Assembly: GCF_049546785.1 (NCBI RefSeq)
Contig: NZ_JBMWAN010000003.1
Coordinates: 124,001-188,000, forward strand
Reading direction: 5' to 3'
Length of the DNA: 64,000 bases
Source: Nitrospira_D sp035465795
GTDB lineage: Bacteria; Nitrospirota; Nitrospiria; Nitrospirales; Nitrospiraceae
The notes beneath the pieces were generated by a model, which saw nothing but the letters and a program-made list of their open reading frames with translations, did no database searches and had not been told where the DNA came from. How positions within the stretch are numbered: position 1 is the stretch's first letter; each line of letters starts with the position of its first letter. The position numbers and the translations under genes were made by a program. Shown in pieces: positions 17,742 to 27,080 of this stretch.

Positions 17742-18447
17742 GTGGGGTGCGCGGGGGCGCGGACGGCTTCTCCAGTTCGCCCCGCGCTCTGGCAAACACA
17801 GCATGAAACATCGGTCGTGTCAGTTTCCCGGTGAAGGTATTTTGCTGGCTCGGGTGATAGGATCCGATCAGCGTGATCCCCCACGGAAGGGCATATTCCA
17901 CGTCGTGGCTGAACTTGGGTGCCGGAGACGGCTTCGTGAAGCCCGCGGCCTGACAGGCCTTGAGGTAGCGATCGAAGGCGATCTTCCCCAGCGCAATTAC
18001 CACCCTCGTGTTTGTCAGGAGCCTGATCTCCTCCATCAGGTAGCCCTGGCAGCGGGCAAATTCATCCGGCAGCGGTTTGTTGTCAGGGGGGGCACAGCGG
18101 ACGGTGGCGCCGATGTAGCACCCTGTCAGTTGCATCCCATCCTCCCGGTGCGTTGAAGCCGCCTGGCTTGCGAATCCAAACCGGTGTAGCGCTTCATAGA
18201 GCCAATCGCCGCTGCGGTCGCCGGTGAACACACGGCCTGTCCGGTTGCCTCCATGAGCGGCAGGGGCAAGTCCCAGCACATAAAGTTGAGCTTGCGGATC
18301 ACCGAAGCCAGGAACGGGACGGCCCCAATAAGTTTCCTCCAAGAATTGGCGGCGTTTCGTCCGGGCGATCGATTCCCGATAGGAGACGAGGCGCGGGCAG
18401 GCGGTGCAGAGGGTGATCTCCCGATTCAGGATCGTCAGAGAGGGCAT
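17698..18447 (-). CDS. Type-5 uracil-DNA glycosylase (UdgB-like)
   Basis: This enzyme removes uracil and related deaminated bases from DNA. It carries the family-5 signature GLAPAAHGGNRTGRVFTGDR and, near the C-terminus, GSYHPSQQNTFTG. Four cysteines fit the iron-sulphur cluster of families 4 and 5: a CTAC pair at the N-terminus, and VRCAPP and ARCQG. It has 249 residues from ATG 18447 (MPSLTIL). An upstream extension to 18522 is unlikely. It overlaps the convergent transaldolase gene by 44 bases at the 3' end. Confidence 0.88.
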   Translation of the reverse strand: MPSLTILNREITLCTACPRLVSYRESIARTKRRQFLEETYWGRPVPGFGDPQAQLYVLGLAPAAHGGNRTGRVFTGDRSGDWLYEALHRFGFASQAASTHREDGMQLTGCYIGATVRCAPPDNKPLPDEFARCQGYLMEEIRLLTNTRVVIALGKIAFDRYLKACQAAGFTKPSPAPKFSHDVEYALPWGITLIGSYHPSQQNTFTGKLTRPMFHAVFARARGELEKPSAPPRTPLTSSSGRPNRPKTS

Positions 18448-18568
18448 GACGGACGCAGTGTAGCACGACGGAGAAATGTAATCGTACTTGCCGGGTATTC
18501 CCCTTGCTGATAGCATGGCCACGGTCAGGTCGCGTTCATCGGTCGGGGAGAAAAGAGGAGTACCACGG

Positions 18569-19624
18569 ATGGCAGGGTGTCACGCACGAGTGGGGTATTG
18601 GGTCCTGACGGTTCTTCTTTCCTGGGGTGCCGGTCAGGCATGGGCACAGACCAACTCGGATCAATCGGAGAGCAGGGATCCGGCCAAGCCGGAAGCGGGT
18701 TTCCGAGATCTCATCCTTCCTGAACCACTCGAAGGGCAGGCCGAGCCTGAAGATCGGCTGGTCATCCTTCCCGAGATCAAGCGCGAAGGCGAACGGTTCT
18801 TCCTCAGCTCGTTCAAACTGCCGGACAAGCTCACCTTCGCCGGACAAACCATTCCGCTCGACAACTGGCAGGTCCGCGAACGGATCGAATACGAGTTCTA
18901 TCAATTCCTGGAAGATCAGGGCGAGAGCATCATATTGGCCAAGCGAACCGGCCGGTGCTTTCCGCCGGCCGAAAAGCAATTGGCCGAAGCCGGACTGCCG
19001 GACGATCTGAAGTATATGTTGCTGGTGGAGAGCAAGTGTATTGCGGCGGCTTACTCCAAAGCCAAGGCCTCCGGCCCCTGGCAATTCATTCCGTCCACCG
19101 GACGGCGCTACCATCTGAAGAGCGATGCGGTGCGCGACGAACGGCGGAGTCTCGAGATGTCGACTGAGGCGGCGATCAAGTACCTCAAATATTTGAAAGA
19201 GTTTCAGCAAAACGATTGGTTTCTGGCGATGGCCTCCTACAATGCCGGTGAAGAGCGGGTGAGAAAACTGCTCAAAGAGCAGAAGATCACCGACTATTGG
19301 AAAATGCACGGGCCACGCGAGACGATGCGCTATGTCCCGCGAATTATAGCGGCCAAGGAGATCTACTCACAGCCGGAAAAGTATCTCGGCCTGACCAAGA
19401 AAGATCTCTATGTCACAGTGGATACGGAAACGGTGACGGTGAATGTAAAGGAGGCGCAGCGAAACCTGACTTCCATCGCCGAGGAGTTTGGAACCTATTT
19501 CCTCGAACTCAAGATGCTCAATCCGGAATTCAAGAAAGACGTGCTGCCGAAAGGCACCTACCAGATTAAGGTGCCCCGACAGACTTGTCCGAACCGGTGC
19601 TTTAAGCAAGACAAGACACCCTGA
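18569..19624 (+). CDS. Lytic transglycosylase, MltD-like
   Basis: This is a secreted 351-residue peptidoglycan lytic transglycosylase. It has a signal peptide (residues 1-27, VLTVLLSWGAGQAWA), a Glu/Pro-rich linker, an SLT domain with the catalytic Glu in LLVESKC, the GPWQFIPSTGRRY motif and MASYNAGEERV, then a LysM-like tail (NLTSIAEEFGTYFLELKMLNP). ATG 18569 follows AGAGGAGTACCACGG, a good ribosome site. In-frame ATGs at 18488 and 18515 would bury the signal peptide. It probably trims peptidoglycan in the periplasm. Confidence 0.88.
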   Translation: MAGCHARVGYWVLTVLLSWGAGQAWAQTNSDQSESRDPAKPEAGFRDLILPEPLEGQAEPEDRLVILPEIKREGERFFLSSFKLPDKLTFAGQTIPLDNWQVRERIEYEFYQFLEDQGESIILAKRTGRCFPPAEKQLAEAGLPDDLKYMLLVESKCIAAAYSKAKASGPWQFIPSTGRRYHLKSDAVRDERRSLEMSTEAAIKYLKYLKEFQQNDWFLAMASYNAGEERVRKLLKEQKITDYWKMHGPRETMRYVPRIIAAKEIYSQPEKYLGLTKKDLYVTVDTETVTVNVKEAQRNLTSIAEEFGTYFLELKMLNPEFKKDVLPKGTYQIKVPRQTCPNRCFKQDKTP

Positions 19625-19633
19625 TCGAGTCCC

Positions 19634-20971
19634 ATGCGTCTCCAGATTCCTGCATCCCCCGCTCAGTCTCTACTGGGTAAATTGATCCGGGCTGGGTTAC
19701 AGGCCGCTGATCCCTCTCATGCCATCCAACGAAGGGTCAGCCGGGACGGCGACATCCTCCATGTCGGCCGGCGGCGTTACGACCTGCGGCAATTTGACCG
19801 AGTGGTTGTTGTCGGCGCAGGGAAAGCCACCGCTCGGATGGCGCAAGCACTTGAACGGGTGCTGGGTCGTCAACTTGACGGAGGGCTCGTCGTGGTCAAA
19901 AAAGGCCACTGGGCTCCGACCAGGCGGGTCACTGTCCTGGAGGCGGCGCATCCTATTCCCGATCGTGCGGGACTCAAGGCTGCGGCGGAATTGCGCAAAC
20001 GAGTGGCGGATTGTGGCCCTCGCGACCTTCTGTTCGTGCTCATCTCCGGCGGAGCCTCCAGCCTGATTCCGGCTCCCGTTTCCGGGGTCAGTCTGGCCGA
20101 CAAGCAGATGATCACGGATGATCTTCTTCGGAGCGGAGCGACCATCCAAGAGATCAATGTCGTCCGGAAGCACCTCTCTGCGATCAAGGGCGGCCGACTT
20201 GCCCAATCCACCAAGGCCAGAATCGTCTCACTCATTCTGTCAGACGTGATCGGCGACGATCTCGCCTCCATTGGATCAGGACCGACCGCGCCGGACCCGT
20301 CCACGTTTCACGATGCCATCGCCGTTCTCAAGCGGTATCATCTCTGGTCCATTGCGCCTGACTCTATACGCAAACATTTGCTGCAGGGACGGCGGGGGGG
20401 TGTGGCTGAGACCCCGAAGCCGGGCGCTGTGCGGTTCAGGAGAGTGCAGCACGAGATCATCGGCAACAATGCACAGGCGCTGGCGGCCGTCGAGGAAGCG
20501 TCGAGGCAAGCGGGCCTGCGGACGGTGCTGTTCTCGACCCCGCTCATCGGGGAGGCGTCTCAGCTCGGAGAAGCCTTCGCGTTGCTGGCCCGTCGCGTTA
20601 CTGCAGGAAAGGGAATTCTGCGGCGGCCCTGCTGTGTGGCGGGAGGAGGAGAAACGACGGTAACGGTCACGGGACATGGCAAAGGCGGTCGCGCGCAGGA
20701 ATTCGCCGTCGCGGCGGCGCGTGAGATCGCGGGGCTCTCACACGTGTGGATTGCCGCCGTCGGGACCGATGGGACCGACGGTCCGACAGACGTTGCCGGG
20801 GCGGTGGTATCCGGAGCCACGGCGGCGCAGGCCCAGCGGAAGGGCGTCAGTTTGCGACGCGCCCTCGTGCAGCATGACACCTATGCGGCGCTCAAGACGC
20901 TCAAGAGCCATGTGATGACCGGCCCCACGGGAACCAACGTGAACGACCTATACATCCTCCTTGTTTTATAG
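19634..20971 (+). CDS. Glycerate kinase, type 2 (GckA/TtuD family)
   Basis: The 445-residue protein belongs to the DUF4147/MOFRL glycerate kinase family, which phosphorylates glycerate, mostly to 2-phosphoglycerate. Visible are VVVVGAGKATARMAQAL, the VLISGGASSLIPAP loop, EINVVRKHLSAIKGGRLA, and the C-terminal MOFRL-type core CVAGGGETTVTVTG with GTDGTDGPTDVAGA. It starts 10 bases after the transglycosylase gene and ends 15 bases before the PEP-synthase-like gene. This suggests an operon feeding phosphoglycerate toward PEP metabolism. Confidence 0.9.
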   Translation: MRLQIPASPAQSLLGKLIRAGLQAADPSHAIQRRVSRDGDILHVGRRRYDLRQFDRVVVVGAGKATARMAQALERVLGRQLDGGLVVVKKGHWAPTRRVTVLEAAHPIPDRAGLKAAAELRKRVADCGPRDLLFVLISGGASSLIPAPVSGVSLADKQMITDDLLRSGATIQEINVVRKHLSAIKGGRLAQSTKARIVSLILSDVIGDDLASIGSGPTAPDPSTFHDAIAVLKRYHLWSIAPDSIRKHLLQGRRGGVAETPKPGAVRFRRVQHEIIGNNAQALAAVEEASRQAGLRTVLFSTPLIGEASQLGEAFALLARRVTAGKGILRRPCCVAGGGETTVTVTGHGKGGRAQEFAVAAAREIAGLSHVWIAAVGTDGTDGPTDVAGAVVSGATAAQAQRKGVSLRRALVQHDTYAALKTLKSHVMTGPTGTNVNDLYILLVL

Positions 20972-20986
20972 CTAGTATCCACATCC

Positions 20987-23614
20987 ATGGCTCCTCAGTT
21001 CGTCATCCCGCTCGAATCCTGTACCGACTGTCAGGTGGCCGGGGGGAAAGCCCTGGGGTTGGCTCGTCTGCTGGCCAAAGGATTTCCCGTTCCGCCGGGA
21101 CTGTGTGTCACGACGGCGGGCTATCGCTCGTTCTTGCAAGGCCTGCACATCAATGCCGAGTCACAGTGGCAGGAGGCGGTGCAAGCCGGCGGGGAAGAAC
21201 GCAGGGTGCGTCTCGCCGCGATTCGCGAACGCATTCTTCACGGGCCGCCGCCTGGCCGGATTCTACAGGAGATGACGCAAGCGCTGGATGCGCTCCGCCG
21301 GCCTCCGGATCAGTTGTGGGCGGTGCGGTCATCCGCGACGAACGAAGATGCGGGCCATGCCAGTTTTGCCGGAATCTACCGGACATCATTAGCTGTGACC
21401 CGGGAGCAGATCGGGGCGAGCTTGCAGGCCTGCTGGGCTTCGCTCTGGGAAGACCGTGTTGTGGACTACCACCGGCGAATCGGGCGCGCAACGTCGATGC
21501 CGGCGATGGCGGTGGTTATCCAGCCGGTCATCCGCGCGCGCGCGGCGGGAGTGGCCTATACGGGCGATCCTGTCACCGGTCGTGGAGATGCGGTGGTGGT
21601 GAACGCTGTGCCGGGGCTTGCGCCGGGTCTGGTGGACGGCACGATGTCGCCGGATCAGTTCGTACTTCGCTGGGATGTCTCGACGGGTCGTGCCATTGTG
21701 CGTGAACGGATGATTGCCTCGAAAACTCACCTGATGCGGGCGGGTGTCCGCGGGGTGCAGACCGAAGCGATTCCAGAGGCTGAACGCGAATGCCCGTCGG
21801 TGACGGACGGCGAAATCGTCGCACTCGCGCAGTTGGCAAAGCGGGTTGAATCGGCGTTGCAGTATCCGGTCGATCTCGAATGGGCCTCGGATGCACAAGG
21901 GCTCTGGCTCCTGCAAGCCAGGCCGGTGACCGTCGCGGCTGCCCCTGCGTCCCAGCCCGCTGAACCCTGCGAATGGTCCCGTACCAATTTCAAAGAGACC
22001 ATGCCGGAAGTGCCCAGCCCGCTCGGCCTCTCCTTTCTCGAACAGTTCATGGATCGGTTTCTGATGGGACCCTATCGGCGGCTGGGCTGTCACATTCCTC
22101 CCGGTCTGTCACCCGTCAGGATTCATCACGGGCGTCCGTATCTGAACATGAGCCTGATGCATGCCTTGATTGAGCAGTTGCACGGCGATCCCGCGATCCT
22201 GGCGGAGCATATGGGCGGGCATACGGTGACCAGGCCGTTGCCGGTGAAACCGCTGGGCCCGTGGGCGATGCTTCGAGCCGGCCTGTTGATCACCTGGTGG
22301 ATCAACCGGGCTACCCGTCATTCGTCATCCTGGTTTGCCGACATGAAGCAGATGGCGGCGGACAATCGTCGCGACAAGGTGGAATCGCTCACGTTGGAGC
22401 AGGTACGCGACCGGGTCATCGCATCCAACGGGCAGTTTGCGTCGCGGGAAATCACGTTCGGGATTGCCGGCGGCGTGACGCAGTGTCTGCAGGCGCTGGG
22501 GTATCTGCTGCCGCGCTGGCTCGGGACCGATTGGCGCGGCCTGTTGAACGCGGCGTTGCAAGGGCGGGCCCAGGCCATCAGCGCGCAGCAGATCATCCGG
22601 CTGGCCGCCCTCGCTGAGGCGGCGCGCGGCGATGAGCGGGTGCGTCGCCTGTTTCAGGGGTCCGAGTGGGAGGCGCTGGCAGGGGGAGGGGCGCTGGCCG
22701 GGACCTATTTCCGTCGCTTGTTTGACCAATATCTTGAGGACTACGGACAGCGGGGCGTGGGCGAGTCCGACATCATGTCGCCCCGGTTTGCTGACCAGCC
22801 CGAGCTGGTGCTGGAGGTCCTGCGCCATCAGGTGCTGGCGGCGGCGATTGTGTCGCCGGCCGAGATCGTGGCACGACAGCGGGAAGTGCGGGAGCGGGCC
22901 CTTGCGGAGATCCGCCATCGTTGCGGCTGGCGGGTGGATCGGTGGCTGATTTTCTCCTGGTGGTATCGACGGCTCTGTCGCTTTTTCGCGCTGCGGGAGG
23001 CGAATCGGCATCATCTTATGTATTACGCGGCGGCGGTGCGGCAACTGTTGTTGCGGGCCGGGACGTTGCTCGTGCAACGGGGCGTCCTCGAACAGGCGGA
23101 GGATATGTTTTTCATCCGGGTCGAAGAACAGCTCGACCTCTTGCAGCCCACCGCTCGCGATTGGCGGGCATTGGTCCGGTCGCGCAAAGAGGCTCGCACA
23201 GATAACGTCCGTATAACCGTGCCGGACAGTCTTACGGACCACGAAAGCGGGCCCCGGGGCGAAAGCTCCCTGGAGGCGGGGTCACGGTGGCGGGGAATTC
23301 CGATCAGCGCGGGGATGGCTTCCGGCCCTGTGCGTGTTGTCACCACGAGTGCGGATTGGAAGAAGGTGACGGCGGGAGATATTCTGGTGGCGCCCGTGAT
23401 CGATCCTGGGATGGCGCCGCTGTTCGGGGTTGCTGCCGGATTGGTCGTCGAGATGGGCGGGACGTTATCACACGGCGCGATCATCGCCCGGGAATATGGA
23501 TTGCCGGCTGTCGCCAACATTCCCGGAGTGACGACCTGTTTGCAGGATGGTGAACGGGTGGAGATGAATGCGACAACCGGCGAAGTGTGGCGGCAGGAGA
23601 ATCCTCCATCCTGA
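20987..23614 (+). CDS. PEP-synthase-like / rifampin-phosphotransferase-like dikinase
   Basis: The protein has 875 residues in three parts: an N-terminal PPDK-type ATP-grasp (GGKALGLARLLAKGFPVPPG; VRSSATNEDAGHASFAGIY), a central helical region of about 400 residues, and a C-terminal swivelling phosphohistidine domain (EMGGTLSHGAIIAREYGLPAV) with the catalytic His. Canonical PpsA continues past the His domain with a PEP/pyruvate barrel, and here the protein stops. The order and ending match rifampin phosphotransferase and related PEP-utilising paralogues. ATP, a His intermediate and phosphoryl transfer are supported. The acceptor is unknown, and its position beside glycerate kinase hints at three-carbon metabolism. 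Confidence 0.8.
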   Translation: MAPQFVIPLESCTDCQVAGGKALGLARLLAKGFPVPPGLCVTTAGYRSFLQGLHINAESQWQEAVQAGGEERRVRLAAIRERILHGPPPGRILQEMTQALDALRRPPDQLWAVRSSATNEDAGHASFAGIYRTSLAVTREQIGASLQACWASLWEDRVVDYHRRIGRATSMPAMAVVIQPVIRARAAGVAYTGDPVTGRGDAVVVNAVPGLAPGLVDGTMSPDQFVLRWDVSTGRAIVRERMIASKTHLMRAGVRGVQTEAIPEAERECPSVTDGEIVALAQLAKRVESALQYPVDLEWASDAQGLWLLQARPVTVAAAPASQPAEPCEWSRTNFKETMPEVPSPLGLSFLEQFMDRFLMGPYRRLGCHIPPGLSPVRIHHGRPYLNMSLMHALIEQLHGDPAILAEHMGGHTVTRPLPVKPLGPWAMLRAGLLITWWINRATRHSSSWFADMKQMAADNRRDKVESLTLEQVRDRVIASNGQFASREITFGIAGGVTQCLQALGYLLPRWLGTDWRGLLNAALQGRAQAISAQQIIRLAALAEAARGDERVRRLFQGSEWEALAGGGALAGTYFRRLFDQYLEDYGQRGVGESDIMSPRFADQPELVLEVLRHQVLAAAIVSPAEIVARQREVRERALAEIRHRCGWRVDRWLIFSWWYRRLCRFFALREANRHHLMYYAAAVRQLLLRAGTLLVQRGVLEQAEDMFFIRVEEQLDLLQPTARDWRALVRSRKEARTDNVRITVPDSLTDHESGPRGESSLEAGSRWRGIPISAGMASGPVRVVTTSADWKKVTAGDILVAPVIDPGMAPLFGVAAGLVVEMGGTLSHGAIIAREYGLPAVANIPGVTTCLQDGERVEMNATTGEVWRQENPPS

Positions 23615-23850
23615 AATTCTTGCGCTGCGACGGTACAAAACCCGTTCTCCACGGTGCTCCCGGCCGAGCCGTCGGCCTTGCTGATCGTAGCGGATGGCAG
23701 TAGGGCCGAATGGCACTGGGACTTTTCCAGTGTTGACCTTTCACGGCGTATTCCTTACCCTCAAGCAGATTTATCCCCAATCAGATTGACGCTGCAAGGT
23801 CTGGTCGCGTGCGGGGGAGTCAGGTTCCCCAGGATCACGCGGAGTGCTCT

Positions 23851-25239
23851 ATGGATGTCAGCGCCTTATTACTGGGAATTCTGGTCGGCCTGATTCTCGG
23901 GGCGATGACCAGCGGGTTCCTCGTCTCGAGCCGTTCCTCCCGTCGCTTTCAGCAACAATCCGTCGAACAGATCGGGCGTGCCGAACGGGCCGAATCCCTT
24001 GCGGCCGAGCTGCGGCGCCAGGCCGAACAGGATCGCGTGGAAGGGGAACGTCTTCGAGCCGATCTGGCGCTGGCGCAACAGGCGCGCGCGGCTGCCGATA
24101 CCAGAGTTGAAGAAGCGCAGAAGAATGTGGCTGAGCAGAAGCATCTGCTGGATCAGGCCCGGCAGCAATTGCTGGATTCGTTTCAAGCGCTCTCAAGCGA
24201 GGCGCTCAAGCAGAACAACCAGGCGTTCCTCAACCTTGCCCGCGTGTCGTTTGAAACCCTGCAAGCGAAAGCCGAAGGCGATTTGTCGCAGCGCCAGCAG
24301 GCCATCGACAGTCTGGTCAAGCCGCTGCACGATTCGTTACAGCGCTACGATGAACAAATGCGATTGCTCGAGCAGTCGCGCCAGTCGGCCTATGGCGGGT
24401 TGGACCAGCATTTGAAATCGCTGGCGGAATCGCACCAGCGCCTGCAACAGGAGACGGGCAATCTGGTGAAGGCCCTCCGCGCGCCGACCGTGCGCGGGCA
24501 ATGGGGGGAGATCACGCTGAAGCGGGTGGCCGAACTCGCCGGCATGGTCGATCATTGCGACTTTGTGGAGCAGGAGACCGTGACGGGTGACGAAGGACGG
24601 TTCCGGCCGGACATGGTGGTGCAGCTGCCGGGAGGACGCCAGATCATCGTGGATGCCAAGACCGTCCTGGCGGCGTATCTCGATGCCCATGAGGCGCAGG
24701 ACGATGTTGTCCGGGCCGAAGCCCTGCGCCGCCACGCGGAGCAGGTCCGGAGCCGGTTGGACGAATTGTCGCTCAAGGCCTATTGGAACCAGTTCGATCG
24801 CGCGCCCGAGTTCGTCGTGCTCTTTCTCCCCGGGGAGCAATTCCTCGGCGCGGCGCTGGATCAGGATCCCCGCCTCATGGAGGAAGGATTCGCGCGCGGC
24901 GTCGTCCTGGCCACGCCGGCCACACTCATTGCGCTTTTGCGCGCGGTGGCCTATGGCTGGCGGCAGGAACAGTTGACGGCGCATGCGGAAGAGGCCGGGA
25001 GGCTGGGCAAGGATCTCTATGAGCGGATGGCCGTCCTGGCCGAGCATCTGAACGACGTCGGCCACGCGCTGGGCAAGAGTGTCTCCGCCTATAATCGTGC
25101 CGTGGGATCGCTGGAAACGCGTATCCTACCGGCGGCCCGCCGGTTCAAGGAATTGGGGATTTCGTCGGAGAAAGACATTCCGGTGTTGGAGCCGGCCGAA
25201 CTGCTCCCCCGAAAGTCGTTGCCGTTTGAGGCAGAGTAA
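23851..25239 (+). CDS. rmuC: RmuC family DNA recombination protein
   Basis: The 462-residue product has an N-terminal membrane anchor (LLLGILVGLILGAMTSGFLV), a long coiled coil (about residues 35-160, Gln/Glu/Arg/Ala-rich), and the RmuC core with TVRGQWGEITLKRVAELAGM, FRPDMVVQLPGGRQIIVDAK and LATPATLIALLRAVAYGW. RmuC proteins are predicted nuclease-fold proteins that limit inversions and recombination at short inverted repeats. ATG 23851 is preceded by GGAG and begins right at the anchor. The downstream MazG-like gene starts 10 bases after the stop. Confidence 0.92.
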   Translation: MDVSALLLGILVGLILGAMTSGFLVSSRSSRRFQQQSVEQIGRAERAESLAAELRRQAEQDRVEGERLRADLALAQQARAAADTRVEEAQKNVAEQKHLLDQARQQLLDSFQALSSEALKQNNQAFLNLARVSFETLQAKAEGDLSQRQQAIDSLVKPLHDSLQRYDEQMRLLEQSRQSAYGGLDQHLKSLAESHQRLQQETGNLVKALRAPTVRGQWGEITLKRVAELAGMVDHCDFVEQETVTGDEGRFRPDMVVQLPGGRQIIVDAKTVLAAYLDAHEAQDDVVRAEALRRHAEQVRSRLDELSLKAYWNQFDRAPEFVVLFLPGEQFLGAALDQDPRLMEEGFARGVVLATPATLIALLRAVAYGWRQEQLTAHAEEAGRLGKDLYERMAVLAEHLNDVGHALGKSVSAYNRAVGSLETRILPAARRFKELGISSEKDIPVLEPAELLPRKSLPFEAE

Positions 25240-25249
25240 AGGAGCATCC

Positions 25250-25681
25250 ATGACCGATGAGCAGGCGATGGTTGAGGAGTTTCACCGCAAGTTCGAGATC
25301 GTCGTGCAGACGGCTCCCGCTGAGGTGAGCGAGGACACGAAACGTCTCCGTGTCCGTCTCATTCAGGAGGAGTTCGACGAACTCAAGGAGTCGATGGCCG
25401 CCGGAGATTTGCCGGCCGTCGCCAAGGAGATGGCCGACCTGCTCTACGTCGTGTATGGCACCGCCGTGTCCTATGGCATCGATATGGACCCGGTATTCCG
25501 CGAGGTGCACCGCTCGAACCTGAGCAAGGTCGGGGGATACAAGCGGGCCGACGGCAAATGGGTCAAGCCTGCGACTTATTCACCGGCCCAGGTTGCGCCG
25601 CTCCTGGCCGTGCAAGCACAGGCCACAAGTGAAGCCCTTGAGGCGCCGGGAGACCTCAAGGAGGCTGCGAAACGGACATGA
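25250..25681 (+). CDS. MazG-like nucleotide pyrophosphohydrolase
   Basis: The 143-residue protein resembles all-alpha NTP pyrophosphohydrolases of the MazG/HisE type. RLIQEEFDELKESM followed by KEMADLLYVVYGTAVSYGID gives the ExxE and ExxD metal-binding pattern. The C-terminal GGYKRADGKWVKPATYSP matches phosphoribosyl-ATP pyrophosphohydrolase-like phage and bacterial homologues. AAAGGAGCATCC precedes the ATG. It probably cleans up non-canonical nucleotides. It overlaps the next gene by four bases (ATGA). Confidence 0.85.
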   Translation: MTDEQAMVEEFHRKFEIVVQTAPAEVSEDTKRLRVRLIQEEFDELKESMAAGDLPAVAKEMADLLYVVYGTAVSYGIDMDPVFREVHRSNLSKVGGYKRADGKWVKPATYSPAQVAPLLAVQAQATSEALEAPGDLKEAAKRT

Positions 25682-26172
25682 GGACCCGGCATTGTCCCAA
25701 TTGCGGAACACCGTTCGTTCGAGTGATCGCGCCGGAGAGGCCGGTAGATCGGGTGTTGGCCTGGTTCAGTCTGGCTCCCTTCCGCTGTCAGCTCTGCACC
25801 CACCAGTTTCGTGCCGCGTCTCTGGACGAAGGTCAGGGAGAGGTCGAGCCGGACCGGCGTCAGTTCACTCGACTTGCGACCTCCATGGAAGCGCAGGTGT
25901 TCGGCGGCAGTCAGGTGTCTGGGACGAAACGGATTTCCGATATTTCAATGGGCGGGTGCGCGCTTTCAGATGTGAACCTGCCCAAAGGGTCGTTTCTGGA
26001 ACTGGTTCTGAAGCCGACCTCCGAGGTGGAGGACATTCATATTAAGTCGGCCATGGTCTGTTCCGTAAGGCCGGATTCGGTGGGAGTGCAGTTTCTGGAG
26101 CTTCGTCCCGACGCCAAACACCGCTTAAGCCAGGTCGTGCTTGGACTCTTGGTCGGGCAGAACCTCATATAA
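25678..26172 (+). CDS. PilZ-domain protein with N-terminal zinc ribbon
   Basis: Residues 1-45 hold a zinc ribbon (CPNCG and CQLC about 30 residues apart). Residues 58-160 form a PilZ domain with the c-di-GMP-binding signatures DRRQFTRL and DISMGGCAL. It is probably a cytoplasmic c-di-GMP effector, but its output partner is unknown. The gene begins in the stop codon of the MazG-like gene, so rmuC, the MazG-like gene and this gene appear to be one transcription unit. Confidence 0.85.
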   Translation: MRTRHCPNCGTPFVRVIAPERPVDRVLAWFSLAPFRCQLCTHQFRAASLDEGQGEVEPDRRQFTRLATSMEAQVFGGSQVSGTKRISDISMGGCALSDVNLPKGSFLELVLKPTSEVEDIHIKSAMVCSVRPDSVGVQFLELRPDAKHRLSQVVLGLLVGQNLI

Positions 26173-26216
26173 ATCTCTACCCGTAAGTCCCTTCCCCTAC
26201 CGGTGTCCCCATTTCT

Positions 26217-27080
26217 TCAGCGCTTTTTCTTTGCAGGAACAGAAACCAGCATATTGTCGATGAGCCGTACAGTGCCGACGCGGACGGCGCCGAGCAGCAC
26301 GGCCTGCGAGGTGACGGCCGGGAGCGGTTCCAATGTCTGCGGATCGCAGACGGCCAGATAGTCGATGGCCGCATCGGAGTGCTGTCGGAGCGTTTCTGTC
26401 ATGATGGATTGGATCCCTGCCCCTTCCGTGACCCCTCCCCGGATCCCCCCGGCCCCGGCCTGCAAACTTTTAAAGAGGACCGGCGCCACTGCCCGTTCTT
26501 CGGGCGACAGGTAGACGTTGCGGGAGCTCATCGCCAGCCCATCCTGTTCGCGCACGGTCGGGTGCACGATCAGGGTCACGCCGAGATTCAGATCCTCGAT
26601 CAGCCGCCGTACGAGCGCGGCCTGCTGAAAATCCTTCTGCCCGAACAGAGCAAGGTCCGGCCGGACCATACCGAAGAGTTTCGTGACGACGGTGGCCACG
26701 CCGGCAAAATGATGAGGCCGGATTGCTCCCTCCCAGCGGCGTGCGAGGTCGGGAACCGTCACGACCGTTTGAAAGCCCTCGGGGTACATAGTTGCCGCAG
26801 TGGGTTCGAAGCAGATGTCCACCCCCTCCTGTCGGCACAAGGCCCGGTCTTTGGTGATGGGACGGGGATATTTCGACAGGTCTTCGGTCGGGCCGAACTG
26901 CGTGGGGTTCACAAAAATGCTCACCACGAGCGCGTCGCATTTCAGTCGCGCCGCGCGGATGAGAGCTCGATGGCCGTCATGGAGCGCCCCCATCGTCGGG
27001 ACGAAGCCGATCGTCACGCCCTCGCGTCGTAGCCGGTGACTCCAGGCCGTCATGGTCTTGGGGGAGCGAATGATCTTCAT
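26217..27080 (-). CDS. panC: Pantothenate synthetase
   Basis: This enzyme forms pantothenate from pantoate and beta-alanine with ATP. Motifs are VPTMGALHDGHRALI near residue 28 (the HIGH-like site), SIFVNPTQFGPTEDL, FGQKDFQQ, and the KMSKS-like LAMSSRNVYLSPEER. The 287-residue length is normal. Its start codon overlaps the stop of folK by four bases on the minus strand, pairing two cofactor-synthesis genes (CoA and folate). Confidence 0.95.
   Translation of the reverse strand: MKIIRSPKTMTAWSHRLRREGVTIGFVPTMGALHDGHRALIRAARLKCDALVVSIFVNPTQFGPTEDLSKYPRPITKDRALCRQEGVDICFEPTAATMYPEGFQTVVTVPDLARRWEGAIRPHHFAGVATVVTKLFGMVRPDLALFGQKDFQQAALVRRLIEDLNLGVTLIVHPTVREQDGLAMSSRNVYLSPEERAVAPVLFKSLQAGAGGIRGGVTEGAGIQSIMTETLRQHSDAAIDYLAVCDPQTLEPLPAVTSQAVLLGAVRVGTVRLIDNMLVSVPAKKKR

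Noticed and set aside
20987..23614. Canonical phosphoenolpyruvate synthase ppsA
   Set aside because: The protein ends after the phospho-His domain and lacks the C-terminal PEP/pyruvate barrel.
23662..23677. Hairpin GGCCGA-GCCG-TCGGCC after the PEP-synthase-like gene as terminator
   Set aside because: It is followed by TTGCTGATC, not a T-run; at most a weak structure.
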